Shown piece by piece: positions 1 to 6,353 of a stretch of DNA of 9,397 nucleotides. The notes under the pieces were generated by a model. It was not told the DNA's origin, made no database searches, and saw nothing but the letters and a program-made list of their open reading frames with translations. Source of the DNA: an uncultured Burkholderiales bacterium (lineage in GTDB: Bacteria > Pseudomonadota > Gammaproteobacteria > Burkholderiales > Burkholderiaceae_C); NCBI GenBank assembly GCA_903856995.1, contig CAIODK010000286.1, positions 1-9,397 of the forward strand, given 5' to 3'. The number at the start of each line of letters is the position of its first letter. Position 1 is the first letter of the stretch. A program made the position numbers and the translations under genes.

Positions 1-296
1 AAAAACTAACTGCAAACGACGAACGTTTCGCACTCGCCGCTTAATCCGGTGAGCCTTGCAACAGTTGGCCGATAGGCTGGGCTAGGGGGTCGCAAGACTT
101 CCTAACTGCAAGGGAAAACATATGGGCTGGCATCACCTCGGGTACCTTGAGGTGGTGTGAGAAAAAAGGGTACTGGCTGGGTGCGTAGCGTGTCGCTGCG
201 CGACGCACACGGCGAGACACAAATCAGACGACTACACATGTAGAACTGTACGAAAAAGACTTGTGGACGCGGGTTCAAATCCCGCCAGCTCCACCA
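1..296 (+). ncRNA. ssrA: tmRNA (transfer-messenger RNA), 3' part; 5' end outside the window
   Basis: tmRNA rescues ribosomes stalled on broken mRNAs and tags the unfinished peptide for proteolysis. The tag frame is read at 12-44: GCA resume codon, then ANDERFALAA and TAA, a form typical of beta-proteobacteria. Pseudoknot-region helices are visible: 131-139 with 149-157, and 181-190 with 199-208 (nine of ten pairs). The 3' end carries the tRNA-like domain: a T arm with the GGTTCAAAT loop around 266-285, the 3' acceptor strand AGCTCC, and an encoded CCA ending at 296. The window starts just before the resume codon, so the 5' acceptor strand and first pseudoknot are missing. The identification rests on tag, T arm and CCA together and is very secure. 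Confidence 0.97.
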
Positions 297-311
297 TATG
301 CAAGTTTAAAG

Positions 312-345
312 GCCGCTAGGTTTAACCACCTAGCGGCTTTTTTCT
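312..345 (+). terminator. Rho-independent terminator of ssrA
   Basis: A perfect 10-bp stem pairs 312-321 (GCCGCTAGGT) with 328-337 (ACCTAGCGGC) around a 6-nt loop and runs directly into a T tract from 338. It lies 15 nt after the mature tmRNA 3' end, so it ends the tmRNA precursor and separates it from the downstream enzyme gene. Confidence 0.93.
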
Positions 346-368
346 TTGGCGCGAGGCAGAGTCCGCAG

Positions 369-390
369 AATCACTGTCACGCGAGTGATT
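369..390. promoter_or_regulatory. Inverted repeat upstream of the aldolase/Bug unit (candidate operator)
   Basis: A perfect 7-bp dyad, AATCACT (369-375) and AGTGATT (384-390), is separated by 8 nt. It sits about 65-90 nt upstream of the class II aldolase-like gene, after the ssrA terminator. The arm spacing suits a dimeric regulator, for example LysR- or GntR-type, and no T tract follows, so it is not a terminator. No regulator gene lies next to it. The role is an inference. Confidence 0.35.
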
Positions 391-457
391 GGATTCAGTT
401 GTGGGTGTAACGCCTTCAGGGTAGTCTTACAGTTTTGAATACTTAAAGATTTTGATG

Positions 458-1156
458 ATGGCTAACCCAACGCAACTCCGCTTAATTGACGCTGGTTTGA
501 TCATGGATCATTTAGGTTTGGGCGATTTGACACGAGGACATGTCTCCATTCGTGTGCCCGGCGACCCCACTCACTTTTATATGAAACCGCATAGTTTTGG
601 GTTTGATGAGATCACGCCAGAGAATATGGTGGTGTGTAATCTCAACGGCGAAAAGGTCGGGGGTACGGGAAGAAAGCACAGCGAGGTTTATATCCACTCC
701 GAAATTTACAAGCTCCGGGCGGATGTGAACAGTGTGATCCATGCGCATCCAACCTACGCCGTTGCCTTTTCTGCAACTGGTCAAAATTTGCAGCCCATCA
801 GCCAGCCAAGCGTGGCGTTTTCCGATGGCCTGCCATATTTCAATGAGTCGATTGATTTGATTAGAACGCCGGCATTGGGCCTCGGCGTTGCAACGGCTTT
901 AGGCGCTCGCAAGGCTGTGTTGATGCGAAACCATGGCGTTGCCGTGGTTGGGGCGAGTGTTGACGAAGCCACTATTTTGACCATCATGCTGGAGAACGCT
1001 TGTCAAATTCAACTGGCAGCGATGGCCGCAGGTGTGGGTGAAACATTTAGTTCTGAAGAGGTTCAAAAGCTGCATCATGACATCACGCGTCCTGAGCAGT
1101 ACACCATTAATTTTGATTATCTGAATCGAAAAATTAAACGTGCAAATCGATCTTGA
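458..1156 (+). CDS. Class II aldolase/adducin family protein (zinc-dependent; possible aromatic-acid decarboxylase)
   Basis: This is a single-domain cytoplasmic protein of 232 residues with the class II aldolase/adducin fold, whose members cleave or decarboxylate substrates through a zinc-stabilised enolate. The zinc ligands are visible: His95 and His97 in the HAHP motif and His159 in RNHG, with the acidic residue Glu76 in KHSE at the usual catalytic position. Length is typical. Three in-frame starts occur (TTG 452, ATG 455, ATG 458); I chose 458 because the weak AAAGA at 445-449 is best spaced from it. A 38-nt gap to the Bug gene suggests one transcript. Known family members include fuculose-phosphate aldolase, ribulose-phosphate epimerase and 3,4-dihydroxyphthalate decarboxylase. 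The early GHVSIR...FYMKP segment and the aromatic-catabolic surroundings make a decarboxylase plausible, but the substrate is unknown. GC content looks lower than in the TRAP genes. Confidence 0.88.
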   Translation: MANPTQLRLIDAGLIMDHLGLGDLTRGHVSIRVPGDPTHFYMKPHSFGFDEITPENMVVCNLNGEKVGGTGRKHSEVYIHSEIYKLRADVNSVIHAHPTYAVAFSATGQNLQPISQPSVAFSDGLPYFNESIDLIRTPALGLGVATALGARKAVLMRNHGVAVVGASVDEATILTIMLENACQIQLAAMAAGVGETFSSEEVQKLHHDITRPEQYTINFDYLNRKIKRANRS

Positions 1157-1194
1157 TGTTCTGCCACTTCCTACCAAGGTGAAGGAGTATTCAT

Positions 1195-2166
1195 ATGCAA
1201 TGCACGGGTCTTAAACGAAGCTGCGTCACGTTTTTGCTAGGACTGTTTTTTTTAGTCGCGCATGCACAGGACTACCCCAATCGTGCGGTCCGATTGATTT
1301 CACCCATCCCACCGGGCGGGGCGCCTGATTTAATTGCGCGCGCCGTGGGTCATCGTTTGTCGCTGGGGTGGGGGCGTCCCGTGGTGATCGAAAACAAAAT
1401 AGGTTCAAACGGTCAACTGGCTGCAGAGTTTGTGGCGCATGCGACGCCTGATGGCTACACATTGCTTGTTGGTATGGACAGTCTTTTCGTCATTAATCCC
1501 TATCTGTATGCGCGCGGATCTGTGGATGTAAATAAAGAGTTGATACCCATCGCCACCTTGGGTGCAAATCAATTTGTATTGGCGCTCAATGCCAGTGTCC
1601 CCGCGAAAAGTTTGCCTGAGTTTGTCGACTATGTGAAGACAACCCAACCAGCGCCGGCTTACGCTTCTGGCGGCAACGGGAGTCAACATCATTTGACGAT
1701 GGAGATGTTCAAAGCACGAGCGGGGCTCGACCTGCTCCATGTTCCGTACAAGGGCGGCACACCAGCCACGACTGCAACGATTGGGGGTGAGACGGTTGCG
1801 ATGTTTTCGGGTACTTCTAACGCTGCCTTGATCAAGGCAGGAAAACTGCGCGCCATCGCTGTGAGTGGCTCGAAGCGTTCGAAGGCGATGCCCGATGTGC
1901 CGACGATTTCAGAGTTTTATCCCGGTTTTGACAACACGATCTGGATCGGATTGTTTGCCCCTCAGGGGACACCCGATGCCGTGGTGTTACGCCTGCGACA
2001 AGAGGTGGCGCGCATACTCAACTCATCTGAGTTGGTAGAGGCGTTTCACAATGCTGGCGGAATCGAACCTTTGGTGACGACGCCTGAAGAGATGAAGCGG
2101 CTGATCAAGCGTGACCAAGTCAAGTACAGCAAGATTATTCGCGACCTGAACCTCAAGCTCGATTGA
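1195..2166 (+). CDS. Bug/TctC family periplasmic substrate-binding protein (orphan)
   Basis: This 323-residue secreted protein belongs to the tripartite tricarboxylate transporter receptor (Bug) family, which binds carboxylates in the periplasm. It has a signal peptide (hydrophobic core at about residues 11-23) with likely cleavage after AHA at residue 24. The first ligand loop is PPGGAPDLIAR (39-49), followed by VVIENKIGSNG (63-73), the DGYTLL segment (86-91), and the second loop region ASGGNGSQHHL (157-167) with VPYKGG (183-188). The ATG at 1195 follows a good ribosome site, GAAGGAG at 1181-1187. No TctA or TctB membrane genes are present, which is common for Bug proteins in Burkholderiales; they may use a distant permease or act as sensors. 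Pairing with the upstream aldolase-like enzyme suggests its ligand is that enzyme's substrate or a precursor, which is an inference. Confidence 0.92.
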   Translation: MQCTGLKRSCVTFLLGLFFLVAHAQDYPNRAVRLISPIPPGGAPDLIARAVGHRLSLGWGRPVVIENKIGSNGQLAAEFVAHATPDGYTLLVGMDSLFVINPYLYARGSVDVNKELIPIATLGANQFVLALNASVPAKSLPEFVDYVKTTQPAPAYASGGNGSQHHLTMEMFKARAGLDLLHVPYKGGTPATTATIGGETVAMFSGTSNAALIKAGKLRAIAVSGSKRSKAMPDVPTISEFYPGFDNTIWIGLFAPQGTPDAVVLRLRQEVARILNSSELVEAFHNAGGIEPLVTTPEEMKRLIKRDQVKYSKIIRDLNLKLD

Positions 2167-2210
2167 GTTGAGGGCAGCACGCAATGTCCTTTGATGCTCA
2201 CCCAAACGAG

Positions 2211-3026
2211 TTAAATCAACGGACGTAGTGCCTGTGCGGCTTGCTGCAATAGAGGCAACCAGCGTGTGGCCAAGTCGGGCGCTGTTGCGCCTGCCCCTGA
2301 ACGAACCAAGTTGAGTGCTGCGACGGTATCGCCACGCTCATTGCGCAGGGGCACGGCCAGTGCATCCACGCCGAGTTCATGCTCCTGTGTCGCCAAGCCA
2401 TAGTCTTGTTCAGCGATTTGTTTGAGCTTGAGTTTGAAATCCTTGGCTTGTGTGGCGGTGTGCGCCGTCAAACGGCTCAATGGATTGGCTTTCATCCACG
2501 CTTGCAGTTGTACTGCCCCCAAATTAGCCAGCAGCACTTGCCCCGTCGAGGTGGCGTGTGCGGGCAGTCGTGTGCCCACGTGCAAGCCGTACGCCAGCAC
2601 CGTGTGGCTGGCTTTGACCGGCAATTCCGAGTCTTGCCAAATGCCCCGTGCCACGATGATGACGGCATCGTTTTGCAACACCGCCACTGAACACGACAGT
2701 TGGGTGGCCAAGCTCAGTTGATGCAGGGTCGGCTGCACGGCACGTGGCAAGCGTGCGCCTGACAAATAGCTGCCAGCAAACCCCAGCACCTTGGCGGATA
2801 GCCAGTAGTACTGGCCATCGGTTTCAAGGTATCCCAAGTGGGCCAGGGTGAGCAGATGACGGCGAGCCGCAGCGCGTGTCAGGCCGGTTCGTTGCGAGGT
2901 GAGGGTGGCGTTGAGGCGTTGCCGCTCGGTATCAAAGCTCTCCAGCACAGCCATGCCACGGGCCATGCCCTCAATCCAGTCGGCCTTGTTGGGTGTGCGG
3001 GTGTTAGGTGTTGGTTGCGCGATCAT
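2211..3026 (-). CDS. pobR: IclR family transcriptional regulator, PobR/PcaR-like
   Basis: This 271-residue protein has the two-domain IclR layout: an N-terminal winged helix-turn-helix (about 18-80, opening with IEGMARGMAVLESFD and including RAAARRHLLTLAHLGYL) and a C-terminal effector-binding domain (about 90-265, with PAHATSTGQVLLA at 155-167 and a late ELGVDALAVPLRN segment). The opening motif is characteristic of the PcaR/PcaU/PobR subgroup that responds to 4-hydroxybenzoate or protocatechuate. It is divergent from pobA with a 103-nt gap, so it most likely activates pobA when 4-hydroxybenzoate is present. Its ATG (3024-3026 on the minus strand) has only a weak AGAATGG ribosome site. It converges on the Bug gene with 44 nt between stops and no obvious terminator there. 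The family call is firm; the pobR symbol rests on gene context. Confidence 0.87.
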   Translation of the reverse strand: MIAQPTPNTRTPNKADWIEGMARGMAVLESFDTERQRLNATLTSQRTGLTRAAARRHLLTLAHLGYLETDGQYYWLSAKVLGFAGSYLSGARLPRAVQPTLHQLSLATQLSCSVAVLQNDAVIIVARGIWQDSELPVKASHTVLAYGLHVGTRLPAHATSTGQVLLANLGAVQLQAWMKANPLSRLTAHTATQAKDFKLKLKQIAEQDYGLATQEHELGVDALAVPLRNERGDTVAALNLVRSGAGATAPDLATRWLPLLQQAAQALRPLI

Positions 3027-3052
3027 CGTGCGACCATTCTATTCATCGCGCA
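3016..3052. promoter_or_regulatory. Repeated ATCG(C/T)GC boxes over the pobR start (candidate operator)
   Basis: TGCGCGAT (3016-3023) and ATCGCGCA (3045-3052) form an exact 8-bp inverted repeat. A related box, ATCGTGCGA, starts at 3025, exactly 20 bp, about two helical turns, before the box at 3045. The cluster covers the pobR start codon in the pobR-pobA divergent region. IclR regulators of this subgroup bind palindromes with extra direct repeats between divergent genes, so this could be the PobR site or an autoregulatory site. Binding is inferred from layout only. Confidence 0.35.
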
Positions 3053-3129
3053 GCTTCGTGTCTTGGGTCCCGTCTGGGAGTAAATGCGCCATTAATCTTG
3101 CAAGTTATCTCAATTCAAGGATTTGAAAC

Positions 3130-4314
3130 ATGCGGACACAAGTGGTGATTGTTGGTGCAGGCCCTGCTGGGTTGCTGTTGGGTCAGTTGTTGTACAAGGC
3201 GGGTGTGGATGCGGTGATCGTCGAGCAGCAAAGCCCCAGCTACGTTCTGGGGCGCATTCGAGCCGGCGTATTGGAGCAAGTGACCTTAGATGTTCTGGCA
3301 CAAGCTGGCGTGGACCAGCGCATGAACAAAGAAGGTTTGCCCCACACAGGCTTTGATTTGTTGTTCAAAGGTGAGCGCCACCGCATTGATTTATCAGGTC
3401 TCACAGGCGGTCAAAAAGTGATGGTCTATGGCCAAACCGAAGTCACCCGTGATTTGATGGATGCGCGTGCCGCCGCTGGGCTGACCACGATCTATGAAGC
3501 TGTTGATGTGGAGATTCATAACTTCGACAGCGCCAATCCAAGCGTTAGCTTTGTCAAGGACGGTAAGCCCCACACGATCAGTTGTGACTTCATTGCCGGT
3601 TGCGATGGGTTCCACGGCGTGTGCCGAGCCAGCGTGCCGCGCAAGTCGATTCAAGAGTTCGAGAAGGTGTACCCTTTTGGCTGGTTGGGCGTGCTATCTG
3701 ATACACCGCCCGTGCATGAAGAGCTGATCTACGCCAACAGCACCCGTGGGTTTGCCTTGTGTTCTCAGCGCAGTCGCACGCGTAGCCGCTACTACCTGCA
3801 AGTGCCATTGACCGACAAGGTCGAGCAGTGGAGCGACGAAGCGTTCTGGGGTGAATTACGCAACCGTCTAGACCCAGAAGCCCGCGAGAACTTGGTGACC
3901 GGCCCTAGCATTGAAAAAAGCATCGCACCCTTGCGCAGCTTTGTGACCGAACCTATGCGGTTTGGTACCTTGTTCTTGGCTGGCGACGCCGCCCATATCG
4001 TGCCACCCACAGGCGCCAAAGGACTTAACTTGGCGGCTACCGATGTGAAGTATTTGTCGGACGCCCTCATTGAGGCATGCGTTGAAAAGTCTCACGCGGG
4101 GATTGATCATTACTCCACGCGGTGTTTGGCGCGTATTTGGCGTGCTGAGCGCTTCTCTTGGTGGTTCACCAGTTTGATGCATCGCTTTCCTGAGCAAGGC
4201 GACATCGGCCAAAGGTTTCAAGAAGCAGAATTGAACTACCTTGTTAACAGTGACGCTGGTTCGCGCACGATGGCTGAAAACTATGTGGGCTTGCCCCTGA
4301 ACTTCGGCGAATAA
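3130..4314 (+). CDS. pobA: 4-hydroxybenzoate 3-monooxygenase (p-hydroxybenzoate hydroxylase)
   Basis: This FAD enzyme converts 4-hydroxybenzoate to protocatechuate with NAD(P)H and oxygen, in the cytoplasm, feeding the protocatechuate ring-cleavage pathway. It is 394 residues, the same length as the Pseudomonas enzyme as I recall it, and aligns without gaps by eye. The FAD motif GAGPAG is at 9-14, the DG motif GCDGFHG at 157-163, and the GDAAH motif at 285-289. The known functional residues all fall at their standard numbers: Arg44, His72, Tyr201, Ser212, Arg214, Arg220, Tyr222, Pro293, Asn300 and Tyr385, as do His162 and Arg269, linked to NADPH binding. One difference is Gln33 where the Pseudomonas enzyme has Arg33, a coenzyme-specificity position. 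AAGGA at 3117-3121 gives a well-spaced ribosome site for the ATG. It is divergent from the IclR regulator and ends in its own terminator. Confidence 0.97.
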   Translation: MRTQVVIVGAGPAGLLLGQLLYKAGVDAVIVEQQSPSYVLGRIRAGVLEQVTLDVLAQAGVDQRMNKEGLPHTGFDLLFKGERHRIDLSGLTGGQKVMVYGQTEVTRDLMDARAAAGLTTIYEAVDVEIHNFDSANPSVSFVKDGKPHTISCDFIAGCDGFHGVCRASVPRKSIQEFEKVYPFGWLGVLSDTPPVHEELIYANSTRGFALCSQRSRTRSRYYLQVPLTDKVEQWSDEAFWGELRNRLDPEARENLVTGPSIEKSIAPLRSFVTEPMRFGTLFLAGDAAHIVPPTGAKGLNLAATDVKYLSDALIEACVEKSHAGIDHYSTRCLARIWRAERFSWWFTSLMHRFPEQGDIGQRFQEAELNYLVNSDAGSRTMAENYVGLPLNFGE

Positions 4315-4332
4315 GCAGGGCTGATCAAGGCA

Positions 4333-4368
4333 GGGATGGCAACTCAGGTTGCCATCCCTTCTTTTTTG
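4333..4368 (+). terminator. Rho-independent terminator of pobA
   Basis: A perfect 11-bp stem pairs GGGATGGCAAC (4333-4343) with GTTGCCATCCC (4348-4358) around the loop TCAG, followed by TTCTTTTTT. It lies 18 nt after the pobA stop codon, so pobA appears to be transcribed alone and the TRAP operon needs its own promoter downstream. Confidence 0.93.
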
Positions 4369-4433
4369 TCTGTTATATCTCGCTTCTGGTTATGACGAAA
4401 CTGCATATCTGCTAGATTGCATTTACCCAACTT

Positions 4434-4466
4434 GGAATACGAATCTTTCGAGAGAATCGGTGTTCC
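4434..4466. promoter_or_regulatory. Imperfect dyad in the leader of the TRAP operon
   Basis: Outer arms GGAATAC (4434-4440) and GTGTTCC (4460-4466) match in six of seven positions when inverted. Inside them, GAATCTTTC (4441-4449) and GAGAGAATC (4450-4458) are near-complementary around a central TCGA. The dyad ends 17 nt before the ribosome site of the first TRAP gene. It could be a regulator site or an mRNA stem; no T tract follows. The role is uncertain. Confidence 0.3.
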
Positions 4467-4495
4467 CCAGTTACTAGAAAAATAGAGGAGTAGTC

Positions 4496-5011
4496 ATGAT
4501 TCAAGACAAGACGCCAAGTCATGGTGTCGATCGCGTGTTGCAGCGCCTGTGTGATGCCAGTGCCACCATCGGTGGGCTTGTGTTGGTTGCGATTGCATGT
4601 GTGACGGTGGTCAGCGTGATTGGTCGTGCCTTTTTCTCGCACCCTATCTTGGGCGATGTGGAGTTGGTGCAGTTGGGATGTGCGGTGGTGGTGGCGTCGT
4701 TCTTGCCCTACACCCAGTTTCGCCATGCCAACATCATTGTGGATTTCTTCACCACAGGTACATCTGAGCAAACACAAAGCCGCCTCGACGCTTTCGGTAC
4801 CTTGCTCTACATGCTGGTGATGGCGCTGGTGTCGTGGCGCGTGGCGGTGGGATGTGTGGATATCCATGCCGCAAATGAAACATCCATGCTCATGGCCTTG
4901 CCGCTGTGGATTCCCTATATGTTGATGGTGCCAGGCTTGGTGCTGTGCACGGCCATTGGTGGGGTGCAAACCCTGCAACACCTCGGTTTGATTGCGAAGG
5001 AAGAAGTATGA
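4496..5011 (+). CDS. dctQ: TRAP transporter small permease (DctQ-type)
   Basis: This 171-residue inner-membrane protein is the small subunit of a tripartite ATP-independent periplasmic transporter, which uses an ion gradient to import organic acids delivered by a binding protein. Four hydrophobic segments are seen at about 23-43, 55-72, 101-119 and 138-156, the usual DctQ topology. The conserved early VIGRAFF segment (41-47) and the GDVELVQ segment (53-59) with the following FLPYTQFRHANI stretch are typical. AGAGGAG at 4484-4490 provides a strong ribosome site. Its stop overlaps the start of the large permease by 4 nt (ATGA at 5008-5011), indicating translational coupling. The family name refers to C4-dicarboxylate transport, but the substrate cannot be read from this subunit. 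Confidence 0.93.
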   Translation: MIQDKTPSHGVDRVLQRLCDASATIGGLVLVAIACVTVVSVIGRAFFSHPILGDVELVQLGCAVVVASFLPYTQFRHANIIVDFFTTGTSEQTQSRLDAFGTLLYMLVMALVSWRVAVGCVDIHAANETSMLMALPLWIPYMLMVPGLVLCTAIGGVQTLQHLGLIAKEEV

Positions 5012-6330
5012 GCACGATGAGTATTGGCTTGTCCATGTTTGGCGCCATGTTGGTGCTGATGGCCGTTCGCGTGCCGATTGCAATTTCTATGTTCGTGCCC
5101 GGCGCAGTGGGCTACATGGCGTTGGCCGGTTGGTTTCCTTTGTTGTCGCACCTCAAAGGTGCGGTCTACAGCCGCGTGTCGATTTACGACTTATCCGTTA
5201 TTCCCTTGTTCATGTTGATGGGGGCGTTTGCGGTGCACGGTGGTTTGTCCAAAGCCTTGTTTGACTTTGCCAATGCGCTGCTCGGTCGCTTCAAAGGCGG
5301 CATGGCGATGGCCGGCGTGTTGGCCTGTGCCGCATTTGGTTCCATTTCTGGTTCGACGGTGGCCACCACGGCGACGATTGCGCAAGTGGCTTACCCAGAG
5401 ATGCGCCGCATCAACTACTCGGGCCGACTCGCTACTGCGGTGTTGGCTACGGGCGGCACGATGGGTGTGTTGTTACCCCCCTCGGTCACGTTGATGGTCT
5501 ATGCCATCTTGACTGAACAGAACATCACCAAGATGTTCTTGGCGGCCTACATTCCGGCGTTGCTGGCGGCGGTGGGCTACCTCATTGCGATTGCTGTGAT
5601 CGTTCGCATTCACCCCGAGCAGGCGCCTCAAGCCAAAGCAGCCACAGGCCCAGAGCTGATGGCGACTGCGCTCCAAGTCTGGCCCATCGCGGTCATTTTC
5701 TTGGTGGTGTTTGGTGGCATTTACGGAGGTTTTTTTACGGCCACCGAGGGCGCTGCGATTGGTAACGTGCTGACCTTTGCCATCACGCTGTTGCGCGGTG
5801 AAATGACCTTTAATAAGTTGGTGGCATCGATCCGAACTACCGCACAAACCAGTGGCATGATCTTTTTGATCTTCATCGGCGCAGACATGATCAACGCTTC
5901 ACTGGCCTTGTCGCAACTGCCCGCGCAATTGGCTGACATGGTGGGGCATTTGCAAATTTCCCCCGTGGTGGTGATGGGCGGCATCATGATTTTCTACATC
6001 ATCCTGGGTTGCGTGATGGATGAGATGTCCATGATTTTGCTCACCGTTCCCACCTTGTTCCCCGTGATTTTGGGCATGGACTTCTTCGGGTTAAACCCAT
6101 CAGACAAGGCCCTTTGGTTTGGTATCCTGATCCTTACCGTGTGTGAGATCGGCATGATCTTCCCGCCTGTGGGGTTGAATGTGTACATCATGAATGGCTT
6201 GGCCAAGGATGTGCCGATGGTCGAGACCTATAAGGGTGTTGTCCCGTTCCTTATCACAGACGGCATTCGCTTGTCGTTGTTGATTGCGTTCCCAGCCATC
6301 TCTTTGTGGTTGGTGCATTTGTTGACTTAG
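5008..6330 (+). CDS. dctM: TRAP transporter large permease (DctM-type)
   Basis: This 440-residue, strongly hydrophobic protein is the transport channel subunit of the TRAP system. Family signatures run through it: VPIAISMFVPG (22-32), GSISGSTVATTATIA (111-125) followed by YPEMRRINYS (129-138), GTMGVLLPPSV (150-160), GGIYGGFFTATEGAAIG (236-252), and late in the protein CEIGMIFPPVGLNVYIMNGL. About a dozen membrane segments are expected. I place the start at ATG 5008, in a 4-nt overlap with the small permease and preceded by GAAGGAAG; the reading frame stays open upstream to 4906, but that part lies inside dctQ and matches nothing in the family. The next gene follows after 23 nt. The substrate is likely an organic or aromatic acid, given pobA nearby, but this is inferred. 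Confidence 0.95.
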   Translation: MSTMSIGLSMFGAMLVLMAVRVPIAISMFVPGAVGYMALAGWFPLLSHLKGAVYSRVSIYDLSVIPLFMLMGAFAVHGGLSKALFDFANALLGRFKGGMAMAGVLACAAFGSISGSTVATTATIAQVAYPEMRRINYSGRLATAVLATGGTMGVLLPPSVTLMVYAILTEQNITKMFLAAYIPALLAAVGYLIAIAVIVRIHPEQAPQAKAATGPELMATALQVWPIAVIFLVVFGGIYGGFFTATEGAAIGNVLTFAITLLRGEMTFNKLVASIRTTAQTSGMIFLIFIGADMINASLALSQLPAQLADMVGHLQISPVVVMGGIMIFYIILGCVMDEMSMILLTVPTLFPVILGMDFFGLNPSDKALWFGILILTVCEIGMIFPPVGLNVYIMNGLAKDVPMVETYKGVVPFLITDGIRLSLLIAFPAISLWLVHLLT

Positions 6331-6353
6331 ATTTTTATTACCGGATACAAACC

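Noticed and set aside
415..443. Promoter just before the aldolase-like gene (TTCAGG, AATACT, 17-nt spacer)
   Set aside because: It would start transcription about 8 nt before the start codon and leave no ribosome site; consensus match is weak.
2167..2210. Terminator between the convergent Bug and IclR genes
   Set aside because: The 44-nt gap has no stem followed by a T tract on either strand.
4366..4418. Sigma-70-like or sigma-54-like promoter for the TRAP operon
   Set aside because: The best pair (TTATGA at 4390 and TAGATT at 4413) matches only three and four of six consensus bases, and the GG and GC elements are 13 rather than 10 nt apart. Too weak to call.
5008..5011. ATGA overlap as a possible frameshift or fusion of dctQ and dctM
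   Set aside because: A 4-nt overlap is the normal translational coupling of TRAP permease genes and both proteins are full length.
4412..5083. Minus-strand open frame (223 codons) opposite dctQ
   Set aside because: His/Gln-rich translation with no domain, covering a clear TRAP small permease and its leader; a shadow frame.
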